Of a stretch of 61,418 bases of DNA, positions 12,274-24,893 are shown one piece after another. Position numbers and translations under genes: made by a program. The notes below the pieces were generated by a model. The model had not been told where the DNA came from. It was given only the letters and a program-made list of their open reading frames with translations, and ran no database searches. Each line of letters begins with the position of its first letter. Position 1 is the first letter of the stretch. This stretch comes from Phoronis australis. Its lineage: Eukaryota > Phoronida > Phoronidae. The stretch is from contig NMRA01001061.1 of the NCBI GenBank assembly GCA_002633005.1, positions 1-61,418 on the forward strand. Reading direction: 5' to 3'.

Positions 12274-13768
12274 GTGCCGCAATCACAAGCGAGTTAGCCT
12301 ATCTCTGGTCTGCGACTTCATGGACGATTGCGAAGATGGGTCAGATGAAGCCGACTGTTTCTATCCTCCATGTCCATTAGATACGTTCAGGTGCTTGTCA
12401 GGCCAGTGCATAGCAAAAGATCGAAAATGCGATTTCAAAAAACAATGTACCGATGGATCAGACGAATCCGAAGCAGTCTGTAACTGGCGACAAAATTGTT
12501 CATATTTGAATGGCTTTCAGTGCTATAGCGGCGCTTGTATCGACAAACACAACAGGAGAAACATGAAACCAGATTGCGTAGGGTACCACCAAGAAGACGA
12601 AACATATCTAGACGATGGTAAAGTTTTGGCACATTATGACCACTTATTTGTAGTATGCCGTACATCCTCTACGGAATCCAGATGTAGACGTTATCATTCA
12701 GCATGTTTTGAACGAAGCCACGCTTGTCTATACGATAAAACTAATTCAGACATAGGTTGTAGTGACAGTAGCCATCTTCTTAACTGCGTGAACATCCAAT
12801 GTCCTGGACTGTTCAAATGTCCCGGTAGTTACTGCGTTCCTCGCCACGCTGTATGCGACGGATCGTGGGACTGCGTAGACGGTTACGATGAACTTGACTG
12901 TCACAACTACTCTTGTCCAACAAAATATCGTTGTCGTGGAGAAGTGAAGTGTATTGACCAAGATAAAGTGTGTGATGGTATAATGGATTGTTTGAAAGGA
13001 GATGACGAGAAGTTGTGCGATCTAAATATAACTTGCCCGCACTCGTGTCATTGCATCGGATACGTTTTGGACTGTAGGAACGGTAACCTTCATTTTTTAC
13101 CTGACGGTTCAAATCTCATGCGGGGCATTGTGTTTGCTAGCAACTTCATTAAGTTAACTAACGAAACCTTCTCAAAGCATTATATGCTCCACATGCTAGA
13201 CCTGTCATTTAACAGGATAACTTCCATTCCTGAGCGCTTATTTGAAGATCTGACTAACTTATTACACTTAAATCTTTGCGGTAATCGTTTAACTGAAATT
13301 GTGTTCCCGATTTTCAAAGGTTTGCGTTTAATCTATTTAAACATTTCGTTTAACGACATCCGTGTCATCAGTGCCAATGGATTCAGTGGCTTGCGCAATC
13401 GAATGGCTATTGACATGCGACATAATGACAAATTTCTAGAAGTTGATCAGGAAACATTTGACGGAATCAATATCACAAAACTTGAAGGGGACAGCTTCAG
13501 ATTTTGTTGTTTGTTACAAAATAGGTTACAAGAAGCTGCGGTAAAGGGTCAAAACGTTGCCTGTAGTCCTGAGAAAGATCCATTTTCATCATGTTCTGAC
13601 TTGATGCCCAATCACTTTCTACGAGCGGCGTTGTGGGTGCTTGGATTACTTGCCTTATTTGGGAACCTACAGCACACATCACGAATTTTTGGCCGACCGG
13701 TCGGAAATTGGTCGACGGCCGGCCGTCGACCGGTCGGCAAATTTGCCGACCCGTCGGCTAAAAATTAG
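12274..13768 (+). CDS. Receptor copy 1, exon 2 5' part: LDLa repeats, LRRs and half of TM1, truncated by a transposon
   Basis: The first base completes the split Arg codon. The exon then encodes the rest of LDLa 2, an LDLa at CPLDTFRCLSGQC, a degenerate LDLa-like unit, two more LDLa modules (CPGLFKCPGSYC...DELDC and the next ending DDEKLC), an LRR N-cap (CPHSCHCIG), about five LRRs (LDLSFNRIT, LNLCGNRLT, LNISFNDIR) and a Cys cap. The frame enters TM1 (LWVLGLLALFGNL) and stops matching the paralogues at 13669. From 13670 the frame reads 32 residues of transposon TIR and ends at TAG 13766-13768. Together with exon 1 this would make a 1674-aa product without a 7TM bundle. The host reading frame itself shows no other lesion. 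Confidence 0.85.
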
Positions 13769-16700
13769 CCGACCGGCAGCCGCCCGCAGTGCCGACTCAT
13801 AAGGCGACTCCCCAGCCGACCCTTCAGCCGACCCTTCAGCCGACCGGCCATCAGCCGACCAACTGGTCGGCTGCTATTTTTAGGCTACAGTAGCAGTTGC
13901 GTAATAGGTTGTCAGGCTGATACCACTATGCGTGTCGATGCATATTCGTTCTAGCACAGGGTCAAATAAATTAACCTAGTTCCACTGTCTCCGTTGCATG
14001 AGTTTACATCGGTTGTGTAACACCAATAATTCGAAGGTTGAAGGCCAGCGGTAATATTATTGAATTATGGACGGTGCTACAAGTTTTGGTTAAAAGACGT
14101 GAATGTTTTCTTTACATTTGACCTTTAATTTCAATCGTGACGTTAACAAGCTGCATTAGATTGGCTGCTTCCTGGTCAATACAACTCTGTAGTCATTTTG
14201 TAAACGCAGCTATTTTTGACACTCTTCGCCCACAATTGTTTTTTGTTTGTGATACGCAGTACTGCATCTTTTTGCGTTTTTAAAATTCTCCACGGTACTC
14301 CTATCACGTGCCCATGATGATGGGATAGTGATTGAGTTGTTACACCGCGAAGAGCTCTCACTCCGGGGTTTTTATTTTCATATGATTAACCCTTGCCGTA
14401 CAGAAGCAAACTTCACGGTCCAGAATGCCCTAAGCCCACGGACTTCGATGACTCTAACTTCATCATAGGGTTACGATTTCCACGAACTTGGACAGTGACA
14501 TCAAACACGGAATAGCCACTGTTGAGGCTACAACCAATTCTAGCTTTGCGCATTCCGTTTTTAGGGCATCGGTGACGTTAAAATCAGCGCTAGTTACATG
14601 TATCAGTTCTTCGTTCACGTTGTTCCAAAAATAAATATTTTCTGTCAACAACATATTGACAAATTATGTATAATAAAACAATTCTGAACGGGAAGATGTG
14701 AATACGTGGTGAAAAGGTATTTGTCTCAACAAGGCATATGTGCGTTAATTTTTTTAAAGCGATTGCGATGTCGAAAAAATGATAGAAAATAAACCAAGGT
14801 GCAGAATAACTCTTCTGTGCTCGGCTGTAAGAAGACCTACAACAACTTTTTGAAACTGCGCTCAATTAAAAAAATTCCAGTATGAGAGCGCTTCATAAGA
14901 AATGCCAAGCACATACCGCGTTAAAAGACAGCGACGTTGGCGTTTCCGGATGTCCACAAAAGTGCTTTGAGTAGAGTGTACAAATCTGTTCATTTCGCTT
15001 TTCTACACTGACGAATACGCCCAACACGGTGTTTGAAAAAAGTCCACTTTTGAGGGCGTTTTCAAAAATTAATATGATGTTTAGTTGATTCATTCAGTTC
15101 AGAGTGTCGGTGCCCATTTCTTACATCAAATGTACGCGTGGGCAGAAAACGCATCTGCGTAAAGAAAGAGATGCGTTTTCAAAACTTTCAGAGCCGTGTG
15201 TTGTCAGGACCCTACATTAATAAACATTAGGCCAAGTACAACGCACGTCTTCAAAATTTAGATAAACAAAGTTTACGGCAAACTGATTACAGGGTCACTG
15301 ACTCGGAGCACGTTCTTAGGCATACGTATATTGTAATATCGGTTGAATTATACGTTATAACTGCGAATAGCACGTACGCGAACAATAAGCCATTCACATT
15401 TATATCTGATCACAACTCTCCCCCTGCTTTGAAAACAAACAATCGTGTAGATAATATTCGGAAATAACCTGAACTAAAATGATAGGACAAACACTACATA
15501 CCATACTCCAGATTCTACATTCGAAGACCGCTTTTGTGATGAAGAAACTCCCAACAGAAGAAGTTTATAATGACATGTCAATAAATATAACTTTTATGAG
15601 TAGTTATGACTATGAAAAATGAGTAGTTGTGGCTTCTTTTGAAATAGTGTATCGTTTGTAGATGCCTGGTGTAGGTGGCTCAGTGTGATGTTATGTAAGC
15701 CTTATTATCCCCTAAGGCTCAACAACTATCTAATGTCGTTCTGGCATGTAATAGAGGTACTCCCATGATCATCAAGCAATTGTCTGTTTGTATTCTAATC
15801 GGGTGTGCTTCGAATGTACAATTAGCAATCATACTTTTGCAGTGGTTCATAACAAACTGATTCATTAAACCCGGTAAATATTTTTTCAACTACCTAGTAT
15901 CTTCATATTAGGCATGCATATTACTTCATACCTCATCACAGTAAAACTTGTTATCAATCACACTACAAACAATTATTTTTATCATTGCCACCAGACGTTA
16001 ACAAAAGCGGTCAGTGTCTGTAACTGTAGTGTCTACATTGCTGATCAATAAATATCGGTCATAATTAATTTTTAGTACACTGATTCATGCCAATGGTTTG
16101 AAATCGCGTCCCTTAAGATTTTTGACTTGCATTGGTGATCACTAGAATCGATGCAATAAACTTACAGTATACAAGTTGTTTTTTAACCTGTGTCATAGAA
16201 CTGAAAATTGTGTGCGCTTTCGTTTGCCAGTGTTCTTTTTGAATCACTGGGTTAGTCATTTTTACGTTCTACATGAAAACGCAAACTACCTTCTTTAGGA
16301 TTACATGCTACGAGTTACCCCGAAAACATTATTTTCAAAGTTTTACCGCCTTGGAGAAGACGCGAAACTCTAAGTATTGTGTTCTTACTCGAAAGGGCTC
16401 GGCCTTGGTGCGAAGCTGTTTACTAAAATAATATACAACTTTGCGCCGTTTTGGGTAAAACTTACAGAAAGTAATTTTCGTTGAGTAATCCAAATTACTT
16501 ACCGGCGTTGCAAAAATTGCTTTTCTACAATTATTCTCCTCCTAAAATTGTGGTGTGATCTTTTGTATCGACTTTCGGCGCAATGAAATATTGCGTCACT
16601 TATTATTTCTTTTTCCCAGATTCTTCAATCAAACGTTCTCCCTCGAGGTTGCGTAAACGTCACAACAAATGATCAGAATTGGTTTCCTTTCATTATGTGT

Positions 16701-18012
16701 TTATGGAATTTGATATCTGTAAACCGAATTTTAGAACAAATTTTGCTGCGATGTTGTCATCATCTGATGGGAGATGTCGAAAAACTTCTGAAAGTGGCGC
16801 GTGTCACTAATGTACTACTTTCAAAACGACGACATACATTCTTCGTTACCAATGCAGAGAATTACGCACGAAAATGACGTCGGATATTTTTCGCTTAAAC
16901 GGCAGTAACGGACAAGGTGAATGTTAATTGATTTTGCATGCAACCCCGCCGGTTATTAGCTCATGTTGATGCAAGCTTCACGACGAGGTGATGAGCGTAA
17001 CTATTCGGGCTGTGTGCAATTTCGATGTATGTCAGTGCTCACTACACAGTGGCATCTTGTTGTATTTTGACTATAGTCTTCTTAGAGCTAGCTGGCTAGA
17101 TAGGAAGGTTCGAGCTTCGAAACAATTTTTTACTCCGAAAGTGACAACAAATTCAGAATAATGATGGATCATGGATGAAAATATAAGCGATCGCATTCTT
17201 CCGTTTTCATGCGCCCATGATCTTAATCTTGGAGTCAGCGCTATGTTAAAACCATTGTTTATGTTGTTCTTAAAATAAACTTTTGTTCTAATGCTGTACT
17301 GACATATTAAGAAATTATACAAAAATAAACAAAAATTATCTGTGGTAAAGCGCATTATACAGCGTGATGAAGTGATGATCAAGAGCAATAACAGATGAGC
17401 GCGAATAAGTGCTGCGTGTTAAGCATTCCGCGGCATGATAACACTTGAGGTCGTAAAACAGCCAGCGTTGTATTCTGAAATTTGGCAATTTTACTGTAAA
17501 ATTTCAAATTTCTTTCTTGTTTTTATGCATAATATACTGTATAAAAAGTATCATACTAAGAGACAGAAATTATGCTTCCGCGGTATCACTTAACGTTTGA
17601 TTTTATCACGCCGTCAGTAATTCAACATAAAATTTATGTTGGTGTAATGTCACATATTTGTAGGTTGAGTCGATTTTAACACCTTTCAATAGTTGAACAT
17701 AAGTTGATAAACCGATGTCAAGACCGGAGTTGCCGCTGCTGAACGAACAGCGAACTGTTCAATGTTTGTTTGGCCAAAGTTCACCCGCTAAGTCATAAAA
17801 TGGTAATTGCCGACCAAGGACACGCTTAATCCGAATTGGTCGTCTACGCTAGGCGACCATTTAGCCGACCCAAGTGCCGACCACAGAGGCGACTCAGCAG
17901 ACGGCTCCTAGCCGACCGTTGTTGGTCGGCTGCTGGTCGGCTAGACGACCGGTCGACGGCCGGTCGTCGACCAATTTCCGACCGGTCGGCCAAAAATTCG
18001 TGATGTGTGCTG
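13670..18012. mobile_element. 4.3-kb TIR DNA transposon inserted in receptor copy 1
   Basis: The two ends form terminal inverted repeats starting CAGCACACATCACG. They match over 66 bp with one mismatch, and the insert is flanked by TA at 13668-13669 and 18013-18014. The gene sequence resumes exactly after the second TA. Beyond the TIRs, both ends carry many copies of GCCGACC in both orientations (13692-13880 and 17862-17990), and the 5' end contains a perfect 20-bp palindrome, gtcgacggccggccgtcgac. The interior (about 13.9-17.8 kb) has only short open frames and no recognisable transposase, so the element is probably non-autonomous. The TA duplication fits Tc1/mariner or another TA-targeting group; the superfamily is inference. 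Confidence 0.9.
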
Positions 18013-18014
18013 TA

Positions 18015-18911
18015 GGCGTCTGCATATGGAGAATTAGAACGTCCTCAAAATCTGTCAGTTCCGTCCTCGTTGTAATATTGGCATTTTCTGATTTTTTGAC
18101 TGGAGTTTACATGTTAATTATAGCTGTTGCCGATTCTTATTATTTAATGCGAGGACAATATTTTCTTTACGATCCAGCATGGCGCAACAGTCTTGTTTGT
18201 CAAATAGCCGGGTATTTGGCTTTTTTCTCCAGTGAAATGTCTGTGTCGACGATGTTGGTCATTACTATTGATCGATTGTTATCGTTAATCTTTACTTTCA
18301 AAGTTCCGCCTTTAAGCGTTCGCCAGGCATTCATCATTATGATCACGTTTGCTGTCATTTGGGCAACCATGGCGGCACTTCCGCTAACACATCTGGGATA
18401 TTTCGGCAACGGGAATTATTTTTATGGAGCCACGTCAATGTGTTTACCATTCACCTTGACTTCAGCAAGCGACTTTACATGGTTCAAGTTAGCTATATTT
18501 GTTGTATTCAATTTCGGTGCCTTTGTGTTTATTGCCGTTAGCTATTTGGCGATATTTATACGCGTCAAAAGTAGCAGGATATCTTCTGGTCAGAATGCCA
18601 ATGACAAAGAGATAAAGCTAGCTAAGAAGGTCAGCATTTTGGTTATGACTGATTTCTGTTGTTGGATGCCGATGGTGATCGCTGGTATCATGGCCGCTTT
18701 AGGTGTAGATATATCTCCGGAATTTGTTGCCTGGATGGCTGCTATCATACTCCCCGTAAACGCAGCATTTAATCCTTATCTATATACTCTTTCGTCTCTC
18801 AGTTGCAGAAAGAAACGGTCGAAATTGGTGACCTCTCCTTCAGAATTGAGCGGTATTGGTAGCTCTCACCAAGAAGTGAGTACTATTAGCACCTGTCAGT
18901 CAAGACTGTAG
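18015..18911 (+). CDS. Receptor copy 1, exon 2 3' part: rest of the 7TM domain
   Basis: It continues the receptor frame after the transposon: end of TM1 (GVCIW), TM2 (LAFSDFLTGVYML), the conserved Cys before TM3 (SLVCQIAG), the TM3 end IDRLLSL (variant of DRY), TM6 DFCCWMP, TM7 NAAFNPYLYT (NPxxY), and a cytoplasmic tail ending TCQSRL, which fits a class I PDZ ligand (S-x-L). Removing the element and one TA gives an open frame of 1940 aa. There is no stop or frameshift in these 897 bp, so the insertion is probably recent. An in-frame ATG at 18003, inside the TIR, could start a 302-aa protein from this part alone. Class A membership is from motifs; signalling partners are unknown. Confidence 0.85.
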   Translation, partial: GVCIWRIRTSSKSVSSVLVVILAFSDFLTGVYMLIIAVADSYYLMRGQYFLYDPAWRNSLVCQIAGYLAFFSSEMSVSTMLVITIDRLLSLIFTFKVPPLSVRQAFIIMITFAVIWATMAALPLTHLGYFGNGNYFYGATSMCLPFTLTSASDFTWFKLAIFVVFNFGAFVFIAVSYLAIFIRVKSSRISSGQNANDKEIKLAKKVSILVMTDFCCWMPMVIAGIMAALGVDISPEFVAWMAAIILPVNAAFNPYLYTLSSLSCRKKRSKLVTSPSELSGIGSSHQEVSTISTCQSRL

Positions 18912-21450
18912 TAATACAATAGTCTCGGATTCAGAATAGATGAGCTGCAAATAGGTCTCGGGCTGTAGCCTAGTCATTTTGTTCTGTGACAATGCCACTG
19001 GGGTAGCTTCGTTGAAGTTGAAAAATCACGCACTTCTAGTTGCGCATTTTTTGTAGAAAGGCAGGTGATCATTATCGCATATTATAACCTGAAATAGCAA
19101 GAGGTGGCACTTTGTGCTGCGCGTTTTGCCACTCACAAACTTTCAAAGGTGTTTCTTATCTCAACGGACAATGGGCCATTGGTCACTTGGTGTGGCATGA
19201 GAAAGTTTAATAACGTTTTGTGCATATACTGTTCTAGTGTTCAAATTAAACCAATCGATGTGATTGTTATTTTGCTAAACCTATATGTCGTCTTCCCACG
19301 TTAGTGAAGAGGTCTGCTTTCGTGATCGGTATAACTGAATTTGGATGTCTTATGGCTGCACACTTATGTCACAAGAATTGCCTTCCAGGGATCGTGAGCA
19401 CCGAACTTGACTTTTGCCTAAATTGATTAATGTCGTCTTATATTTCACACAATTCAATATTAGATTCCATTTAATATTACTTTGGTAATCATCTGACTTG
19501 ATGCTAGAGGATTATGAAGGTGTGCATGATGATGTATTTTGTCATCTCAAAACGATTGCAAACTTGAAAAGTAGCCGTAGGTGCGCTGTCCTGATTTTCC
19601 CTTGTTTATGGCGGGAGTGTATTTATAAACTCAGAGAGATGGAGCTATATTTGACTTCCTTTTTCCTAGCAGAAAACGGTTCTTACCGTGTAAAATAATT
19701 GAGCGATCACATGAGTCTTATTTAAAGCAGTCAATAAGTGATGACGAGTTCAATCCTCTTGATTTCATTAGCTTACGTACAGTCGTCTTAATTCGTTAGA
19801 TTTCATCTACGGCGCTGCTATCGATTTTAAAACACGCTGGCTGCACTTTGTTTTCATAATAATCTTTATTTTGCCTTTAAGAATACACGATGTTTTGTGT
19901 CCCATTTTTCCAAATTGATGCTCTCCAGGTACTCTAATGCGGAAAGGCTTAATAATTAAAAGGCTGTAAAGAGTGACAGTTGATTCAAACAGCGGGTTTT
20001 CCCTTCCATTCTCGAGTCAACAATGGTTTTACGATGCCACAAAACAGTATAAGAGAGACAGTTGGTTCCTTTTTCGGGGTCTTTTAATAACTAGACCAAT
20101 ATTAGAAGTCGATAATTATCGGAACCATGACCTGGTCTATTCCAAAAGCCGATGTGTATATGAAACCGTCTATAATTTCAAAAATGTGGACTCCCGGAAA
20201 ATTGCACATTAAAATATGAATCAATTTGAAGGTTGAGAGAATGAAAGCGCGTACACGATTCATACTAAACATTTTTAAAATTGGAGGCTCACTAACAAAC
20301 ATGCGCTGACCATGGCAACTGTAGGGTGAATCCAGAACGGGTAGTTGACTAATCATCTCTAGATTTTCCAGTGTTCTACAACTTTTGCTCTGACTTTCTT
20401 TCTTGGTTCTCATTGCCCTGTCCCAAGCGTGTAGTGGTCGCAACAGACGTTTCAGCACTACGCTTATAAAATCATGGAGGTCCCGTACATTGCCGTATCT
20501 CCCGCTTCCTATATCTCTGATTAGTGGGAGGCGCTCGTTCCCCAACTCCTTACATTTTTGACACCATTGTAGATGGAATCTCTCGAAGAGACAATGGCCC
20601 GGTTTTCCTATTTGTCTGCAGAAATCTTCTTCTGTCGGATAAAGCAAAAGTTTAGTATCCATGAAGTTTGTGTAGTTATAATAACCTGGTTCATATTTTA
20701 GTAGATGTAAGGCGTACATGTCCGTTTAAGTTATCATTGGATGTGATAAACGACGCATTGGTGTCTGCATACGCGGGCAAGTTTGCCCAAGCGCTTACAT
20801 GCGAAGTTGAGCATATGAACCCCGTATTCAATTTTTTGATCAAAATGAAGGAGATACTTGTAACTTGGCTTTTGAAATATTTTGGGTTTTCCCGTTACAT
20901 TAGTTTTTTGCCTGTCGAAATTAAGTGGCAACTGACAATAGAACGTGGAAAACGCAAAAATAAGCTTAAAGAGTTCATTTCTCCCTCTTGGAAAGTAATA
21001 ATCTGTACGGGAAACATTTTTGGTGTGTCGCCTTTCTTCGACTGTAATGAACGCAGAGCCTAAACGCACTCGCATGCAGTACGCAGACTTTTTTGTAGTG
21101 ATTCTTTTGTTGATGTCATACTATTCTAATCGGAAATGTCATAATTGGACGTGTAACCAACTTGGATGTCAAGTATACGTGTGTGTTTTTCCGTGTACTT
21201 TTGTTCTAGGAGACTGTTGAAAAATTTGCCGTCCTAAATGATATTCAAGGAATTTAAGTAGTGAAAATGAGAAACAATCGGTGTGAGCATATTTCACACG
21301 TGAGGAGGAGAGTGTGGTGTATTACTAAAGACTTGTATGGGTAGGTTTGAAAACGACCCCTACGAAAATGATTGTTCTTGTTAACTGTTGTAAGAATAAA
21401 CCAGTGTTATTGGTTGTTTTTGGGGTTTTGTGTAATACAGTGGTATCATT
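18912..21450. repeat. 3' flank of copy 1, duplicated behind copy 2
   Basis: This stretch aligns with about 33977-37680 behind copy 2. Shared landmarks include ttcgttagatttcatctacg (near 19793 and 35919), a block around acatgcgaagttgagcatatg (20797; acatgtgaagccgagcatatg at 37001), and ggaaatgtcataattggac (21134 and 37347). It is diverged by indels. No gene is supported. The longest open frame, on the minus strand at 20102-20719, is interrupted in the copy 2 counterpart (36584-36820), so it is either a decaying exon or chance. Confidence 0.7.
20102..20719 (-). other. Open reading frame of 205 codons, unrecognised
   Basis: It is the longest open frame in the duplicated 3' flank. The segment GNERLPLIRDIGSGR is recognisably retained in the paralogous flank (36700-36800, minus strand), but there the frame is broken by indels. 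No domain is recognised, and no start or splice context supports a gene. It is likely non-coding or a relic. Confidence 0.15.
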
Positions 21451-24400
21451 GAAGACTGTTTTCTTTCTTTCTGCCACGTCAAAAAGCTGGTATAACTTTT
21501 AGTGAAATGTCACGTTTCAGGGAGGTGCAGGTTTGTCGCCTGAGTTGTATCCAAGAACACACTCACCTAGGTACATGGCTTGTATAAATTCTAGTTAATT
21601 ACATTAAATGATTCACTGCCAACGGTAGACTCTAAATTCTCAAGGTGGCGCAAGTGCCACAACGGCCAGCCTACTTGCATAAATTGCTGGATTCAGGTAG
21701 TCACGTGGGACCATTAGCTCACAGGCGCCCCCTGGTGAAGAGCTGTTGTCTGCTATCAGTCTATTCAGTTTGAAAACGAAGAAACTTACACTGTATTAGA
21801 ATCACGCGGTAAATATACCCAAAATGGGGAAAAGAACATAACTACGTGTTATCTGTAAAATTCCTTAAAATACCTTAGAATGCACGGCAAGCGCTGAAAG
21901 AACATGGTTTTAGTAAACCTGCAACCACGTCTCAGAAAGAAGTGGTTAGCTCTGTCTTCTGTGGACGTATTGGTATAATATTAAATGACCATTCAGTAGA
22001 CTGAAGTGTTTAATTTCTGTTCCACTCAAATCGACTGAAGTTAGACTTAGACAGTCTTCCTCTTTCACTCAATTTCTAAGGTGCACATTACGAAGCAGAT
22101 CAGTAACTTCTAAAAGCAGAAAATTAATTTAAAAAGTATTCAACTATACTATAGTTGGCCAAAACAATCAACATTGAACAGTTACAAGTCAACGGAATGC
22201 GAGATTTCAATGACATGCGAACTCTCAGTGGCATGTGAACTTTCAATTACCTTTCTTGTTATATGGCAAGAGTTATTCGCCATCGTACTCAGGGGTACTT
22301 CGAGACAAGCTGTGACATTCAAGGTCGAGATTTTCCAGTTAATGGTGTAAGTGCGAATCAAATGCACCTTTACCGTTTTGAGTCGAGGCTTTTTTGAAAT
22401 AATGGACTACTTACAATCACCAAATGTTGGTTTATTTTAATACGCTTTTTTTGAATAGAAAACAACATTAGATGTCAAAACTACACTGTAAAATTATTTC
22501 CAAGTCTCGTGATTGGATTCCGTGCCTCGTTTTGAAAGGTAAATTTAGCAGCGTAAAATCAGTCAAAATAAGTCACTTTCATCCAATAGTGAGTGATTTC
22601 ACAAAGTCATATCCTTATTTGTCGACCAATAAGCGGTTACAATTTTACGTATTTCCTTGTTTGTAAGCTAATGAGTACTTTTACAAAGAGGCGTATCAGT
22701 TACGCAGAAAATAAATCTGAAACTAAACGAAGTGATCCAGATCCCTTGAAGTACACTGTTGTTCGACAGAAAGTAGAATATATATGAGTTTGAAACTAAA
22801 AAATACATACTTCCGAACTCCATTCTTCTCTGATTAAATGCATTGAGCAGAGGGTAGCTGCATATATTTAAATGCCAGCATACGGGCGCGTTATTCAGCG
22901 GATTATCCGAATGCTTCACCGATTCAAATACATGCAGTGGTGTTCGTTTTTAACGAAAATTAGTGGTAAATGCACTTTGAAAATTCGCCATTATGTACAG
23001 TCAGAGATGTTTAATACAGTTTATGGTCAGGCAATTACACTTAATTGGGTCTTGATCGCATCGGGCAATGCGGTCATCACAACTGTACCTGACTCCGGCG
23101 CGCGCTCTCTTTGATCCTGGTAAAAGCCGCTCAGAAGGACGAGCGGTGAAAATTCGGCCATATCTTTAGAAATGCGTGACTTCCATTTAACCGTATTATT
23201 CACGGTGTGGAGACCACTACACCGGACATTTTGAAAAGATCCTAGTAAGGACAAAAGTCAACATTCAAACTAATTTATTATTGTATTGAGATATTACTTA
23301 CTCTCGTTGCGTGACCAGCTACGGCGGCCGCACAGTGGAAGAGAATAGTATGCCGTACATGTTGTAACGAAGAGGACTGTCGCTCGTTACACAGTAGTAT
23401 GTGAGCGGTTGCTTGCACAAAAGTAAGCCGTTACAATCCGTTTTAGTGTTTAAAAAAAGTTGTTATTTGATAAGGTTACCCCTACATAAATGGTTCCCGC
23501 AGTTTACGTCATTGGATCAGCCCGTAGTTGAGTAAACGGAAATTGCCTGGTCTGGTATTGGAATTGCATGTGAGATATAACTTCAGACTTGAACAACAAA
23601 GTATAAACCATCATTTATTGCATGAAATTTAGTTGTAAAGTGGACAAGAAGTTCAACCTAAAAACATTCAATTAAAATTAAACTCAAAATAGGAAAGACT
23701 AAGTAGTAGCCTACAGTAAATCATCATGAAAAATATCACAAGTAGCAGTTGATTATGGACGCAGCCATCTTGAAATACTGATTACACTCAAAAACTACAT
23801 CTATCGGAAACTTAAGTAATTAATTTTTAAAGCGCATGGTCGGAATTGAAAATGTATACAGGAATGCATCCCTATACTTCAAAATGACCTGGGCTACATA
23901 CGGGTACTTCACATCTAATTATTATAAGAACGCTATCGCCCTCTAAAAAGATGCAAAAGTAATAATGAGTCTACACAATAGATGGCGCAACATGTCAGCA
24001 GAAAATCATTAAGAAATAATATCAAAGACCAGATAACTAATACTTATCAATTTCTCAACGAAACAGATCATCAAAAACAAATCAGGTTTAAATTGCGTTA
24101 AAAGAGTTCACCCACAATAAGATAATTAATGAGTTTAATCATTCTCTTTCCGGCCACTCATTTTAATAAAACAAATATACCTTTTAAACTACCAAGTCCA
24201 CATATACGTGTATGCAGTCTGGTCAGAATTGAATATTCTAAAAAGTTACTAAAAGCAAAGAAGGTGCGAAGTGATAGATAGTTACTACATTTCATTAATT
24301 CAATACGAGGTGTTTGCGTCCGCAATCGTAACGTGGAAACATGTGTGTTCCTTCAGAGATTTTTCTAGTGTTGCGGGCTACAGTCTAGAGCAGATTTGAA

Positions 24401-24893
24401 CTTAATCTTCAGTTAATTAAGACTCCACAAGAACTTAAAAATCTTGGAGACGCCATTTGGAAAAACTTAAGAAGGATTTCAGGTAATTTTTTGAGTCGCA
24501 ACTGTATTCTTATTCAAGAATTTAAGTTGCCCTATCGACGATTGCGAGACCTGTAGCTACGCATCTGTTGGTGAGATTTCGCCCTGAGATTTCAGCACAA
24601 TTTTCTGAAAAACGATTGTAATTTAACAACGAATTTGATAGCAATGCACCACAATTTTGTAGAAAGTAAATAATAATATTCTGGACTTTGCCTTAGCACG
24701 TTAATGTATAGTGTGCGACAGAACAGGTGATTGTGCAGAAGCATTATCCACAAAATTGCTCACGATGGCTTGGTTCTGGTCAAGCGAAAACAAGTTTTTT
24801 TTCTACCCTCCGCCGTGGAGTATTTGTTGTAATTTCTTTCACCGGAAATATTGTTGGGCTGTTTCCAAGATACGTTTTCTTGCCGCCGTCAAA
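21451..24893. other. Intergenic region with no supportable gene
   Basis: Only short open frames are present on either strand. The sequence is AT-rich, with no repeats, splice-flanked exons or RNA genes that I could recognise. Confidence 0.5.

Noticed and set aside
17874-18002. Start of the downstream 7TM frame at 17874
   Set aside because: The codon there is GTG, and the residues come from transposon end sequence. The first ATG is at 18003.
13670-18012. The insert as a spliced intron or introner
   Set aside because: The 3' junction happens to read TAG|GC, but no GT donor of the needed phase exists at or just before the 5' junction, so clean removal by splicing is not supported.
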